From assembly GCA_964505195.1 (NCBI GenBank), contig CAZDGV010000001.1:1-64000 (forward strand): a stretch of 64,000 bases of DNA, read 5' to 3'. Position 1 is the stretch's first letter. Every line of letters begins with the position of its first letter. The DNA comes from CAZDGV01 sp964505195 (GTDB taxonomy: Bacteria > Bacteroidota > Bacteroidia > Chitinophagales > Chitinophagaceae). Of this stretch, positions 36,934-45,172 are shown in pieces. The notes below the pieces were generated by a model. It did not search any database and was not told the DNA's origin. It worked only from the letters and a program-made list of their open reading frames with translations. The position numbers and the translations under genes were made by a program.

Positions 36934-37032
36934 ACCCCTTGTTTGAAACTGCCCCTCATTTTAACGCGGTTTTAAATCCAGCTTTATGCTAACAGTATAA
37001 AAAACTTTAAAAAAGGATCGTACTTTAATGCC

Positions 37033-37584
37033 ATGAAACGAATTCAGGCAGGCGATTTGCTCATATCTGATCCATTTTTAAAAGACCCGCATTTTTCACG
37101 CGCGGTGATTTTGCTTTGTGAGCATAATGAAGAAGGAAGCTTCGGACTGATACTGAATAAGCCTTATACTTTCCGACTGAATGAACTGCTTGAACAAATG
37201 GAAGACATCGATTGGGATGTTTTCACTGGCGGACCGGTACAGAAAGACAGCATCCATTTTATTCATACTGTTCCCGAATGGATTGGCGATGGCCTTGAAA
37301 TACTTCCCGGCATATTCTGGGGTGGTGATTTTCAAGATGTAATTACGTCAGTATTGAAGCATCAAATACAGCCTGAACAAATCAAGTTTTTTGTGGGCTA
37401 CAGTGGCTGGTCGGCCGGACAATTAGCATCTGAAATGGAGGAGCAAACCTGGCTGAATGTAAAGGCAAATAAAAATTTGCTGTTTAATACACCATCGAAT
37501 GATGTTTGGAAAGAAGCCCTCAAACATATGGGCGGCAAATATGCGCAAATGGTTAACTACCCCATTGATCCGCAGTTGAATTAA
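37033..37584 (+). CDS. YqgE/AlgH (UPF0301) family protein
   Basis: 183 residues. The N-terminus AGDLLISDPFLKDPHFSRAVILLCEHNEEGSFGLILNKP, cited here only in part as ISDPFLKDPHFSRAV, is the family signature; FTGGPVQKDS and FVGYSGWSAGQL follow as expected. Small cytoplasmic protein; its biochemical role is not established. Single gene, convergent with atpC, with a shared hairpin terminator between them. Confidence 0.93.
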   Translation: MKRIQAGDLLISDPFLKDPHFSRAVILLCEHNEEGSFGLILNKPYTFRLNELLEQMEDIDWDVFTGGPVQKDSIHFIHTVPEWIGDGLEILPGIFWGGDFQDVITSVLKHQIQPEQIKFFVGYSGWSAGQLASEMEEQTWLNVKANKNLLFNTPSNDVWKEALKHMGGKYAQMVNYPIDPQLN

Positions 37585-37604
37585 TCAACCCTTACTTAAG
37601 TAAA

Positions 37605-37637
37605 TAAAAAAATCCCGCTCTTTTATGAACGGGATTT
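37605..37637. terminator. Bidirectional terminator between the AlgH-family gene and atpC
   Basis: Stem AAATCCCG/CGGGATTT (8 bp) with a 12-nt loop. On the minus strand it is followed by a T-rich tract, so it mainly serves atpDC; on the plus strand the T stretch is shorter. Confidence 0.75.
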
Positions 37638-37656
37638 GCTTTAGTTGAATACGTTT

Positions 37657-37911
37657 TTACTCCACCGGTTTACTTCCTTCCACCATCACGGTAACGCGAT
37701 TGTTGAGCACTTCTACAAAACCGCCCTGTATTTCAAAAAAGGTTTCGTTGTTCTTTTCTACTAACACTTTCACTTGTCCTGCTTTTAAGGCACTCACCAT
37801 AGGCGCGTGATTGTCCAGCACTTCAAAACTTCCGGTAACACCGGGAAGCTGCACACCGGAAACTTCTCCGCTGTATGCTTTTCCTTCAGGCGTTAAAATC
37901 TCTAAGTTCAT
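37657..37911 (-). CDS. atpC: ATP synthase F1 epsilon subunit, short form
   Basis: 84 residues, only the beta-sandwich domain (MNLEILTPEGKAYSGEV, GSFEVLDNHAPMVSAL, GGFVEVLNNRVTV). The C-terminal helical hairpin found in E. coli epsilon is missing, as in other Bacteroidota, so helix-based inhibition of the enzyme is not expected. It connects the F1 head to the c-ring rotor. It is separated from atpD by a four-helix-bundle gene. Confidence 0.93.
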   Translation of the reverse strand: MNLEILTPEGKAYSGEVSGVQLPGVTGSFEVLDNHAPMVSALKAGQVKVLVEKNNETFFEIQGGFVEVLNNRVTVMVEGSKPVE

Positions 37912-37922
37912 GAATTAGTATT

Positions 37923-37946
37923 TAGTAGTTAGAATTGAGTAGTTAG
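37923..37946 (+). repeat. Left arm of inverted repeat around the four-helix-bundle gene
   Basis: 24 bp ending GAGTAGTTAG, matching the right arm (38333-38356) read on the other strand at 20 of 24 positions. Starts 12 nt upstream of the atpC start codon. Confidence 0.7.
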
Positions 37947-37961
37947 TACTACGAGATAAAT

Positions 37962-38312
37962 TTAATTTATGCTTTTGTGCAAACCAGATAACATTTTTTG
38001 AACTTCTTCTACCTGAATCATCAAATGATCTAAAACAGATTGCTGACCATATTTTAAACGCCCTGCCAACAACAACTGCGTTTCTAATTCGAAGGATGAA
38101 CCGAGTGCAACCATTATAAAATGCTTAAACTCATTATTCGAACCCCTTCCCGCACCTTCAGCAATATTTGAGCTAATAGAAACAACTGATCGTTTGATTT
38201 GGGCTTCGAGATTAAACTTTTCATCCGTTGGAAATGCCTTGCAAAATTGATAAACCGCTTCCGCAAGATCCAGAGATTTCTGCCATACGAGCAAGTCCTT
38301 AAACTTATGCAT
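37962..38312 (-). CDS. Four-helix-bundle protein (S23 / 23S rRNA intervening-sequence protein family)
   Basis: 116 residues. MHKFKDLLVWQKSLDLAEAV and SNIAEGAGRGSNNEFKHF are family signatures. Homologues are encoded within 23S rRNA intervening sequences or free in intergenic regions, and Avd of diversity-generating retroelements has the same fold. The function of free copies is unknown. Here it sits between atpD and atpC, on the same strand, and is bounded by imperfect 24-bp inverted repeats and further AGTACT-rich sequence, as if inserted. No reverse transcriptase or rRNA is nearby. Confidence 0.9.
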   Translation of the reverse strand: MHKFKDLLVWQKSLDLAEAVYQFCKAFPTDEKFNLEAQIKRSVVSISSNIAEGAGRGSNNEFKHFIMVALGSSFELETQLLLAGRLKYGQQSVLDHLMIQVEEVQKMLSGLHKSIN

Positions 38313-38332
38313 AACAAAACCCTTTCTAACTT

Positions 38333-38356
38333 CTAACTACTCAGTACTATATACTA
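38333..38356 (-). repeat. Right arm of inverted repeat around the four-helix-bundle gene
   Basis: Complement of the left arm at 20 of 24 positions (begins CTAACTACTC on the plus strand). Beyond it, up to 38378, is more of the same AGTACT-type sequence, running into the atpD stop codon. Confidence 0.7.
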
Positions 38357-38378
38357 CGTACTTAGTACTCAGTACTCA

Positions 38379-39878
38379 TCACCCTTTTGCCGCTTCCATC
38401 ATCTTCTTACCTTTTTCAATGGCATCTTCAATGGTACCAACCAGGTTGAAAGCTGCTTCCGGATACTCATCTACTTCACCATCCATAATCATATTGAAAC
38501 CACGAATGGTATCTTCAATGCTCACGAATACTCCTTTCAAACCGGTGAAGGCCTCTGCCACATGGAAGGGCTGAGAAAGGAAACGCTGTACCCTACGAGC
38601 GCGAGAAACGGTAAGCTTATCTTCTTCACTCAGCTCATCCATACCTAGGATGGCAATGATGTCCTGCAGTTCCTTATAACGCTGGAGAATCATTTTCACA
38701 CGCTGGGCGCAATTATAATGTGCTTCACCTACAATGGCAGGTGTCAAGATTCTTGAAGTAGAATCGAGCGGGTTTACCGCAGGATAAATACCAAGATCGG
38801 CAATCTTACGATCAAGTACCGTAGTCGCATCAAGGTGCGCAAAGGTGGTAGCCGGAGCCGGATCGGTTAAGTCATCCGCAGGTACATATACCGCCTGTAC
38901 TGAAGTGATAGATCCGTTTTTGGTAGAGGTAATACGCTCCTGCATCAATCCCATCTCCGTTGCCAACGTCGGCTGGTATCCTACCGCAGAAGGCATACGA
39001 CCTAACAGGGCAGATACTTCAGAACCTGCCTGTGTGAAACGAAAGATATTGTCCACGAAGAACAGAATGTCTTTTCCTTTACCCTGACCGTCACCATCGC
39101 GGAAATATTCTGCAATGGTAAGTCCGCTCAGCGCCACGCGTGCACGTGCACCAGGAGGTTCGTTCATCTGTCCGAATACAAAAGTCGCCTTAGAATCTTT
39201 CAATCCTTCCATATCCACTTTGCTCAGATCCCAACCGCCTTCTTCCATGCTATGTTTGAAATCATCGCCGTATTTCATGATGCCTGCTTCAATCATTTCG
39301 CGCAGCAAATCGTTCCCTTCACGGGTACGCTCGCCCACACCTGCAAACACTGAAAGACCACCATATCCTTTTGCAATATTGTTGATCAATTCCTGAATCA
39401 ATACGGTTTTCCCAACACCCGCACCACCGAACAAACCAATTTTTCCTCCTTTTGCATAAGGTTCAATCAGGTCAATTACTTTGATACCTGTAAACAAAAC
39501 TTCTGATGCAGTTGAAAGATTTTCGAATGCAGGCGGCTTGGCGTGGATAGCACGACCATTCGCCTTGCTAACTGCAGGTAGTCCATCGATCGGATCTCCT
39601 GTTACATTAAAAAGACGACCATTGATCAATTCGCCGGTGGGCATCAGAATGTTTTTTCCGGTATCGCTCACTTCCATGCCGCGCACCAAACCTTCTGTAC
39701 CATCCATGGCAATGGTCCGCACACTATCTTCACCCAGGTGTTGCTGCACCTCAAGCACCAGCACATCACCATTTGGGCGTTTTAATTCAAGGGCATTATA
39801 AATATCAGGGAGTACACCTTCAAACTGCACGTCAACCACCGCTCCAATCACCTGTTTAACCTTACCAATGTTGGCCAT
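38379..39878 (-). CDS. atpD: ATP synthase F1 beta subunit
   Basis: 499 residues. Walker A GGAGVGKTVLIQELI, Walker B ILFFVDNIFRFTQAGSEVS, and the catalytic Glu region FAGVGERTREGNDL. The C-terminal DELSEEDKLTVSRARR is the DELSEED regulatory loop. It is the catalytic subunit of the membrane ATP synthase. As usual in Bacteroidota, atpD and atpC are apart from the other subunit genes. It has a near-ideal promoter at 39915-39945. Confidence 0.98.
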   Translation of the reverse strand: MANIGKVKQVIGAVVDVQFEGVLPDIYNALELKRPNGDVLVLEVQQHLGEDSVRTIAMDGTEGLVRGMEVSDTGKNILMPTGELINGRLFNVTGDPIDGLPAVSKANGRAIHAKPPAFENLSTASEVLFTGIKVIDLIEPYAKGGKIGLFGGAGVGKTVLIQELINNIAKGYGGLSVFAGVGERTREGNDLLREMIEAGIMKYGDDFKHSMEEGGWDLSKVDMEGLKDSKATFVFGQMNEPPGARARVALSGLTIAEYFRDGDGQGKGKDILFFVDNIFRFTQAGSEVSALLGRMPSAVGYQPTLATEMGLMQERITSTKNGSITSVQAVYVPADDLTDPAPATTFAHLDATTVLDRKIADLGIYPAVNPLDSTSRILTPAIVGEAHYNCAQRVKMILQRYKELQDIIAILGMDELSEEDKLTVSRARRVQRFLSQPFHVAEAFTGLKGVFVSIEDTIRGFNMIMDGEVDEYPEAAFNLVGTIEDAIEKGKKMMEAAKG

Positions 39879-39914
39879 ATAAAATGAATTTTAAAAGGGG
39901 ATTTTAATTGGGCG

Positions 39915-39945
39915 CAAAGGTAAGGGAGCCCGTGTAATTGACCAA
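39915..39945 (-). promoter_or_regulatory. atpD promoter, Bacteroidetes sigma-A type
   Basis: Minus strand reads TTG (39945-39943), 20 nt, then TACCTTTG (39922-39915): the best match to the Bacteroidetes consensus in the window. The ATG of atpD is about 37 nt downstream. Confidence 0.7.
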
Positions 39946-40031
39946 TTTACCCGGCCGAAAAATATAATCCTCAAAGGAGAAACAGCTGAACATCTATCCC
40001 GCCCCCTTTTTTAAAAAGTGCTTTGGGTGGA

Positions 40032-40739
40032 CTATGCAATCAAGCGAAAAACAAAAACTGCCAACATAGCGCCTAAAAAGGGCCCCACTACAGGGATCCA
40101 AGCGTAATGCCAGCCGCTGTTGCCCTTTCCCTTGATGGGCAATAACTGGTGCATGATGCGAGGACCTAGATCACGGGCCGGATTGATGGCATAACCTGTT
40201 GGACCGCCCAAACTTACCCCAATACCCAACACCAGCAAAGCTACAGGTAAGGCATCCAGCGCTCCAAGACTGGAACTGGGTGCTACTATAAAAAGAACGG
40301 CGATCACCAAAACAAAACTGCCAATCAATTCGCTTATGAGGTTACTGAATGGCGAATGAATAGCGGGGATGGTAGCAAATGCCCCTAACTGCGCATTCGG
40401 ATCGTCGGTGGCATTGAAATGATCCTGATATAAAACCCAATTTAACAGGGCTCCCGCTGAAGCACCCAGCAGTTGCGCAATCATGTAAAAAGGAAGCAAA
40501 TCCATTTCCAGCTTGCCTAAAATGGTCATAGCCAGTGTGATGGCCGGATTTAAATGCGCCCCGCTGTAGGGGGCTGCAATAAAAACACCCACAAAAACAG
40601 CAATAGCCCAACCCACGGCTACCAAAAGAAAACCTCCACCATTTCCTTTTGCATGTTTCAGTGATACATTGGCAACTACACCGTTGCCCAATAATATCAG
40701 CAGCATGGTGCCAAGGAATTCAGCAAGAAAATAATGCAT
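40032..40739 (-). CDS. glpF: Aquaglyceroporin, MIP family
   Basis: 235 residues, six membrane spans with two re-entrant loops carrying the NPA motifs: HLNPAIT and AINPARDLGPR. The Asp after the second NPA (NPARD) is typical of glycerol facilitators rather than water-only channels. It lets glycerol through the inner membrane. It is the last gene of glpK-glpD-glpF, 2 nt after glpD. Confidence 0.94.
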   Translation of the reverse strand: MHYFLAEFLGTMLLILLGNGVVANVSLKHAKGNGGGFLLVAVGWAIAVFVGVFIAAPYSGAHLNPAITLAMTILGKLEMDLLPFYMIAQLLGASAGALLNWVLYQDHFNATDDPNAQLGAFATIPAIHSPFSNLISELIGSFVLVIAVLFIVAPSSSLGALDALPVALLVLGIGVSLGGPTGYAINPARDLGPRIMHQLLPIKGKGNSGWHYAWIPVVGPFLGAMLAVFVFRLIA

Positions 40740-40741
40740 AA

Positions 40742-42298
40742 TTAATTATTTGAAATGATGTAATGCGCTGCGGTTTGATTAAAATCTTCTACCTGCTGCT
40801 TTTCCCATTCTGTACTTTTTCCCAGTTCTTTGGCCATGAGCGATGCTACCAGCGGTGCTGCTTCAACGGCTGCTTTTGCATCTAAAAAAAGACTACGCGT
40901 TCTGCGCGATAAAATATCTTCTACCGTAATGGCCATTTCGTTTCTTGTCATCCACAATACTTCTGCTTTGGTATAGGGCAGCGCGGCATGAATTTGTGCA
41001 TGATACCCTTCCTGCTGAAGGGCACGTATGCCTGAAGCATCTGATCCGTAAACATCCAAACGATCACGCACGGCACCTGGCTCCATCGCACCATGAATGC
41101 GTAAGTTTTCTGTTTGACAAGGCGTATAGGGAAGTTTACCAACGTAGTGGGCTTTAAGCACCGTTTCCTGTGCCATTTTCCGGTAGGTCGTCCACTTGCC
41201 TCCGCTGATGCTTACCATCTTACTCTTGCTTACCCAAATGGTATGATCGCGGGGGAGAACGGCTGTTTTTTTAAGTCCGGGCACTTTCACCAACGGACGC
41301 AATCCTGCAAACACACTTTTCACATCGCTGCGTTGTAAACTAGTTTGCACATAGCGATTAAAATGTGCGATGATAAAATCAATTTCTTCGTTGAGCGCAC
41401 GCGGCTCAATTACCGGCGCAGCAATGGGGTGATCGGTGGTGCCTACTACCACTTTTCCGTGCCAGGGTATGGCGAACAACACCCGACCATCATCGGTGCG
41501 GGGAATCAACAACGCATGATTGCCTGGAAAAAATGTTGCATCTATCACAATATGAATGCCCTGTGAGGGCGAAACAATTTGGGGAGCATCCGGATCGTCC
41601 ATGCGAATAATATCATCAACAAATGCACCTGTTGCATTGATCACTACCGTACCCTTGCAGGTATAAGTCTTTTGATTTTCTACATCTTCAAAACACACTC
41701 CTGAAACAATCCCGTTCTCCTTCACCAATGAAATCACTTTTGCATAGTTCAGCATGCATGCGCCCCTACTCGCAGCAGTTTGTACAAGATTGATGCATAA
41801 GCGTGTATCATCAAACTGCCCGTCGGTGTACACCACACTCCCACCGAGCCCTTGCGGATTAAGTCCTTTGATATAATCAAGCGTTTCTGCTTTATCCAAA
41901 ATGGCTGTTTCGCCCAAACTGAGCGGTCCACTCAAAAAATTATAGAGCTTTAAGCCTATTCCATAGTATGCTTTTTCCCACCAGCGATATGCAGGTGTTA
42001 CAAGTGAGAGCGCACCACAAACATGCGGTGCATTTTTGAGGAGCAAACCGCGCTCACGCAGTGCATCGCGCACCAAACGAATATTGCCCTGTTGCAGATA
42101 ACGCACTCCGCCATGAATGAGCTTGGTGGATTTACTGCTGGTGCCTTTTCCAAAATCGTACTGCTCCAACAACAGTGTTTTGTATCCTCTTGCTGCCGCA
42201 TCTACTGCAGCGCCCACGCCGGTGGCTCCTCCCCCAATAATGATGATATCCCATGAGGGGGTAGCTTCCAGCTGTGCGATCATCGTTTCTCTTTTCAT
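40742..42298 (-). CDS. glpD: Glycerol-3-phosphate dehydrogenase, FAD-dependent
   Basis: 518 residues. N-terminal FAD-binding motif IIIGGGATGVGAAVDAAARGY, then GTSSKSTKLIHGGVRYLQQ, a family hallmark, and a C-terminal DUF/DAO_C region. It oxidises glycerol-3-phosphate to dihydroxyacetone phosphate at the inner membrane and passes electrons to quinones. Its start overlaps glpK by 4 nt. Confidence 0.96.
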   Translation of the reverse strand: MKRETMIAQLEATPSWDIIIIGGGATGVGAAVDAAARGYKTLLLEQYDFGKGTSSKSTKLIHGGVRYLQQGNIRLVRDALRERGLLLKNAPHVCGALSLVTPAYRWWEKAYYGIGLKLYNFLSGPLSLGETAILDKAETLDYIKGLNPQGLGGSVVYTDGQFDDTRLCINLVQTAASRGACMLNYAKVISLVKENGIVSGVCFEDVENQKTYTCKGTVVINATGAFVDDIIRMDDPDAPQIVSPSQGIHIVIDATFFPGNHALLIPRTDDGRVLFAIPWHGKVVVGTTDHPIAAPVIEPRALNEEIDFIIAHFNRYVQTSLQRSDVKSVFAGLRPLVKVPGLKKTAVLPRDHTIWVSKSKMVSISGGKWTTYRKMAQETVLKAHYVGKLPYTPCQTENLRIHGAMEPGAVRDRLDVYGSDASGIRALQQEGYHAQIHAALPYTKAEVLWMTRNEMAITVEDILSRRTRSLFLDAKAAVEAAPLVASLMAKELGKSTEWEKQQVEDFNQTAAHYIISNN

Positions 42299-43791
42299 GC
42301 GCTATACTTACTCCAGTAGATTGCAGTTTGAACAGCTCTTTGCCATTCGCGGTATAAAATTGCAGCTTTTTCGGGATCCAAATTGGCATCAAATCTTCGC
42401 TCCTCCTGCCATTGTTGTCGCAAGGCTGCAACATCCGACCAATAGCCAACCGCCAAACCAGCCATATATGCCGCACCCAATGCGGTGGTTTCAGTGATGG
42501 ATGGCCGCACAACGGTTGTTTGCAGCAAATCGCTTTGAAACTGCATCAGCAAATTATTGGCAGTAGCACCACCATCAACCCGTAACTCCCTAATGGGAAT
42601 GCCGGCATCGGCTTCCATGGCATGCAAAAGATCTGCCGACTGATAAGCAATACTTTCGAGTGCAGCGCGTGCAATATGTGCATCGCTGGTTCCACGAGTA
42701 AGTCCGGTGATGAGGCCGCGTGCATGCTGGTTCCAGTAGGGTGCACCCAAACCTGTAAAAGCAGGCACAAAGCAAACGCCTGCTGTGTTTTGCACCGAAG
42801 CAGCCAGCTGCTCAATTTCAGATGAGGACTTGATGATGCCTAAACGATCCCGCAGCCATTGCACCACTGCGCCAGCAACAAACACACTTCCTTCCAGTGC
42901 ATATTGGGTGATGCCATTTAACTGCCAAGCAACAGTGGTTAAAAGATTATTTTTCGAATGCACCATCCGTTCACCGGTTTGCATGAGCATGAAGCAACCC
43001 GTACCGTATGTATTTTTAACCATACCCGGCTCGGTACACATCTGCCCGAACAGTGCCGACTGCTGGTCGCCCAAAATACCTGCCACGGGAATGGCCCGCG
43101 CGGTTAGAATATGTTCGGTAGTTCCATATACTTCGCTGCTACTTCTAATTTCTGGCAATACCGATCGGGGAATATCAAAAAGGGCTAGCAATGTTTCATC
43201 CCAAGCAAGGGTTGCAATATTCATCAGCATCGTGCGAGATGCATTACTTACATCGGTAGCATGCACTTTGCCTGCAGTTAGTTTCCATAAAAGCCATGTG
43301 TCAATGGTGCCAAAAAGCAGATCGCCGTCTGCTGCCATTTTTCTCGCACCCTCCACATGATCAAGCAGCCACTTCAATTTGGATGCACTGAAATATGCAT
43401 CGGGCACCAAACCGGTTTTTTCTGCAATGAGCGAACGATGCGTTTCACGCAGATCATCGCAGAAAGCCGCCGTGCGCCTGTCTTGCCACACGATGGCACG
43501 ATACACCGGCTTGCCGGTATGACGATTCCATAACACGGTAGTTTCCCGCTGATTGGTAATACCGATGGCGGCAATATCCGCAGCGGTGAGTCCGGCACGC
43601 GTTACGGCCTCGGCGGCAGTTCCCAGCTGCGTACTCCAAATTTCCTCGGCATCATGCTCCACCCATCCGGGTTCTGGGAAAAACTGGGAAAACTCTTTCT
43701 GTGCAATGGATACAATATGTCCCGCGCGGTCAAACACAATGGCTCTGGAACTGGTAGTACCCTGATCGAGGGCTAAAATATATTGCTGCAT
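42295..43791 (-). CDS. glpK: Glycerol kinase
   Basis: 498 residues from MQQYILALDQGTTSSRAIVFD. FGGY-family kinase: ATP-binding N-terminus, EPGWVEHDAEEIWSTQ, GLGAPYWNQHARGLI and the C-terminal LRVDGGATANNLLMQFQSDLL. It phosphorylates glycerol to sn-glycerol-3-phosphate. A longer reading frame upstream (27 extra Cys-rich residues) is not family-like and would overlap the divergent gene's promoter, so 43791 was chosen. First gene of the glycerol operon; no regulator gene is adjacent. Confidence 0.97.
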   Translation of the reverse strand: MQQYILALDQGTTSSRAIVFDRAGHIVSIAQKEFSQFFPEPGWVEHDAEEIWSTQLGTAAEAVTRAGLTAADIAAIGITNQRETTVLWNRHTGKPVYRAIVWQDRRTAAFCDDLRETHRSLIAEKTGLVPDAYFSASKLKWLLDHVEGARKMAADGDLLFGTIDTWLLWKLTAGKVHATDVSNASRTMLMNIATLAWDETLLALFDIPRSVLPEIRSSSEVYGTTEHILTARAIPVAGILGDQQSALFGQMCTEPGMVKNTYGTGCFMLMQTGERMVHSKNNLLTTVAWQLNGITQYALEGSVFVAGAVVQWLRDRLGIIKSSSEIEQLAASVQNTAGVCFVPAFTGLGAPYWNQHARGLITGLTRGTSDAHIARAALESIAYQSADLLHAMEADAGIPIRELRVDGGATANNLLMQFQSDLLQTTVVRPSITETTALGAAYMAGLAVGYWSDVAALRQQWQEERRFDANLDPEKAAILYREWQRAVQTAIYWSKYSA

Positions 43792-43844
43792 ACCGGCAGG
43801 TTTGGGCATCAAATTAGCACAAAAACAAATGCAAAGGCATTCCT

Positions 43845-43852
43845 TACATTTG
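43845..43852 (+). promoter_or_regulatory. -7 element of the GNAT-like gene
   Basis: TACATTTG, an exact TAnnTTTG. Transcription starting about 7 nt downstream would leave out the earlier Met codons and favour the start at 43897. Confidence 0.5.
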
Positions 43853-43896
43853 CCATGAACGCAAGGATTCATTTAATATTAACATTGGCGATTTCC

Positions 43897-45078
43897 ATGA
43901 ATGGCAACATGCAATTGGTTTTGGTTGAAGGTCCTGCGCTGGCGCGGGAGTTCATCGCGGTGGCAACAGAAATTTATCGGAACGACCCCCATTGGATCAG
44001 ACCGCTAGATAAAGACATCAATGAAGTGTTTGACCCCAGTAAAAACAAAGCATTTCAGCAAGGCGAAGCCGTTAGATGGATTTTGAAAGACGGCAATGGA
44101 AAATCTATTGGCAGGATTGCCGCTTTTCTACAAGCTAAATACAAAAACAAAGGCGACGAATTCCCGGTGGGGTGCATCGGCTTTTTCGAATGCATTCACG
44201 ATCAGCAAGCTGCCAATCTGCTTTTTGACACGGCCAAAAACTGGTTGCAGGAGAAAGGCGTGGAAGCGATGGATGGACCGATCAATTTTGGAGAAAGAGA
44301 TAAATTTTGGGGATTGATGCTGGAAGGTTTCTACGAACCGCTCTATGGCATGAACTACAACCCGCCTTACTACCAGGAACTTTTTGAAAACTATGGCTTT
44401 GAAGTTTTTTACAATCAGATCTGCTGGATTTTGGAAGTGATGAATTCCGGAGGTCAGCTACAACCTAAATTTTACGAAGCACATAAAAGATTTGCCGGTA
44501 AGAAAGGATACAAAGCCATTCATGTAAACAAGAAAAATCTCGATCAGTTTGCGCGCGATTTCTGCACCATCTACAACAAAGCATGGGCGGGACATGAGGG
44601 CAACAAAGAAATGAGTGAAGCGGCTGCCATCAAACTTTTTAGAAGCATGAAGCCGGTGATGGATGAAAAATTGGGATGGTTTACCTACTATAACGACGAG
44701 CCCATTGCCATGTGGATGAACATTCCCGATCTCAACCAAATTTTCAAACACCTCAACGGACAGTTTAACTGGTGGGCAAAACTGAAATTCCTTTATTATA
44801 AAAGTACGGGAGCCTGCAACCGCATGGTGGGTATTATATATGGCATCATTCCCAAATTTCAGGGCACGGGAGTGGATTACTATATGATTGTTGAGGCAGA
44901 AAAGACCATCAAGCCGCTGAACAGATACAATGAAATTGAATTGCTCTGGCAGGGCGACTTCAACCCAAAAATTCTGAATATATCAAAAAACCTGGGTGCC
45001 AGACAAAGTCGGCGACTGGCAACGCTACGCTATCAGTTCGACCGAAGCAGACCCTTCAAAAGGCATCCCATCCTTTAA
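43897..45078 (+). CDS. Large GNAT-like N-acetyltransferase-fold protein of unknown function
   Basis: 393 residues from MNGNMQLVLVEG. Segments such as EIYRNDPHWIRPLDKDIN, GPINFGERDKFWGLMLEGF and YNPPYYQELFENYGFE belong to a family usually annotated as acyltransferase-like in Bacteroidota; a C-terminal GNAT-type region is suggested by IPKFQGTGVDYYMI. The substrate is unknown. The start was set by the TACATTTG element at 43845; ATGs at 43855 and 43909 are alternatives. It is divergent from glpK and in line with dnaX, 94 nt upstream of it. Confidence 0.75.
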   Translation: MNGNMQLVLVEGPALAREFIAVATEIYRNDPHWIRPLDKDINEVFDPSKNKAFQQGEAVRWILKDGNGKSIGRIAAFLQAKYKNKGDEFPVGCIGFFECIHDQQAANLLFDTAKNWLQEKGVEAMDGPINFGERDKFWGLMLEGFYEPLYGMNYNPPYYQELFENYGFEVFYNQICWILEVMNSGGQLQPKFYEAHKRFAGKKGYKAIHVNKKNLDQFARDFCTIYNKAWAGHEGNKEMSEAAAIKLFRSMKPVMDEKLGWFTYYNDEPIAMWMNIPDLNQIFKHLNGQFNWWAKLKFLYYKSTGACNRMVGIIYGIIPKFQGTGVDYYMIVEAEKTIKPLNRYNEIELLWQGDFNPKILNISKNLGARQSRRLATLRYQFDRSRPFKRHPIL

Positions 45079-45172
45079 CTAAGGCGCATTTTCGCGGCTA
45101 ATTGGGGAAGTAGAAAGCATGGCATCAAATGAAGGATGCGCAACCAATTCTTTTGCTAAATTGCAGGCAGTC

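Noticed and set aside
37657..37911. atpC as a truncated pseudogene damaged by the neighbouring insertion
   Set aside because: It lacks only the C-terminal helices, which short Bacteroidota epsilon subunits normally lack, and the beta-sandwich is complete.
37962..38312. An rRNA intervening sequence or a diversity-generating retroelement around the four-helix-bundle gene
   Set aside because: There is no rRNA, reverse transcriptase or variable-repeat pair in the region.
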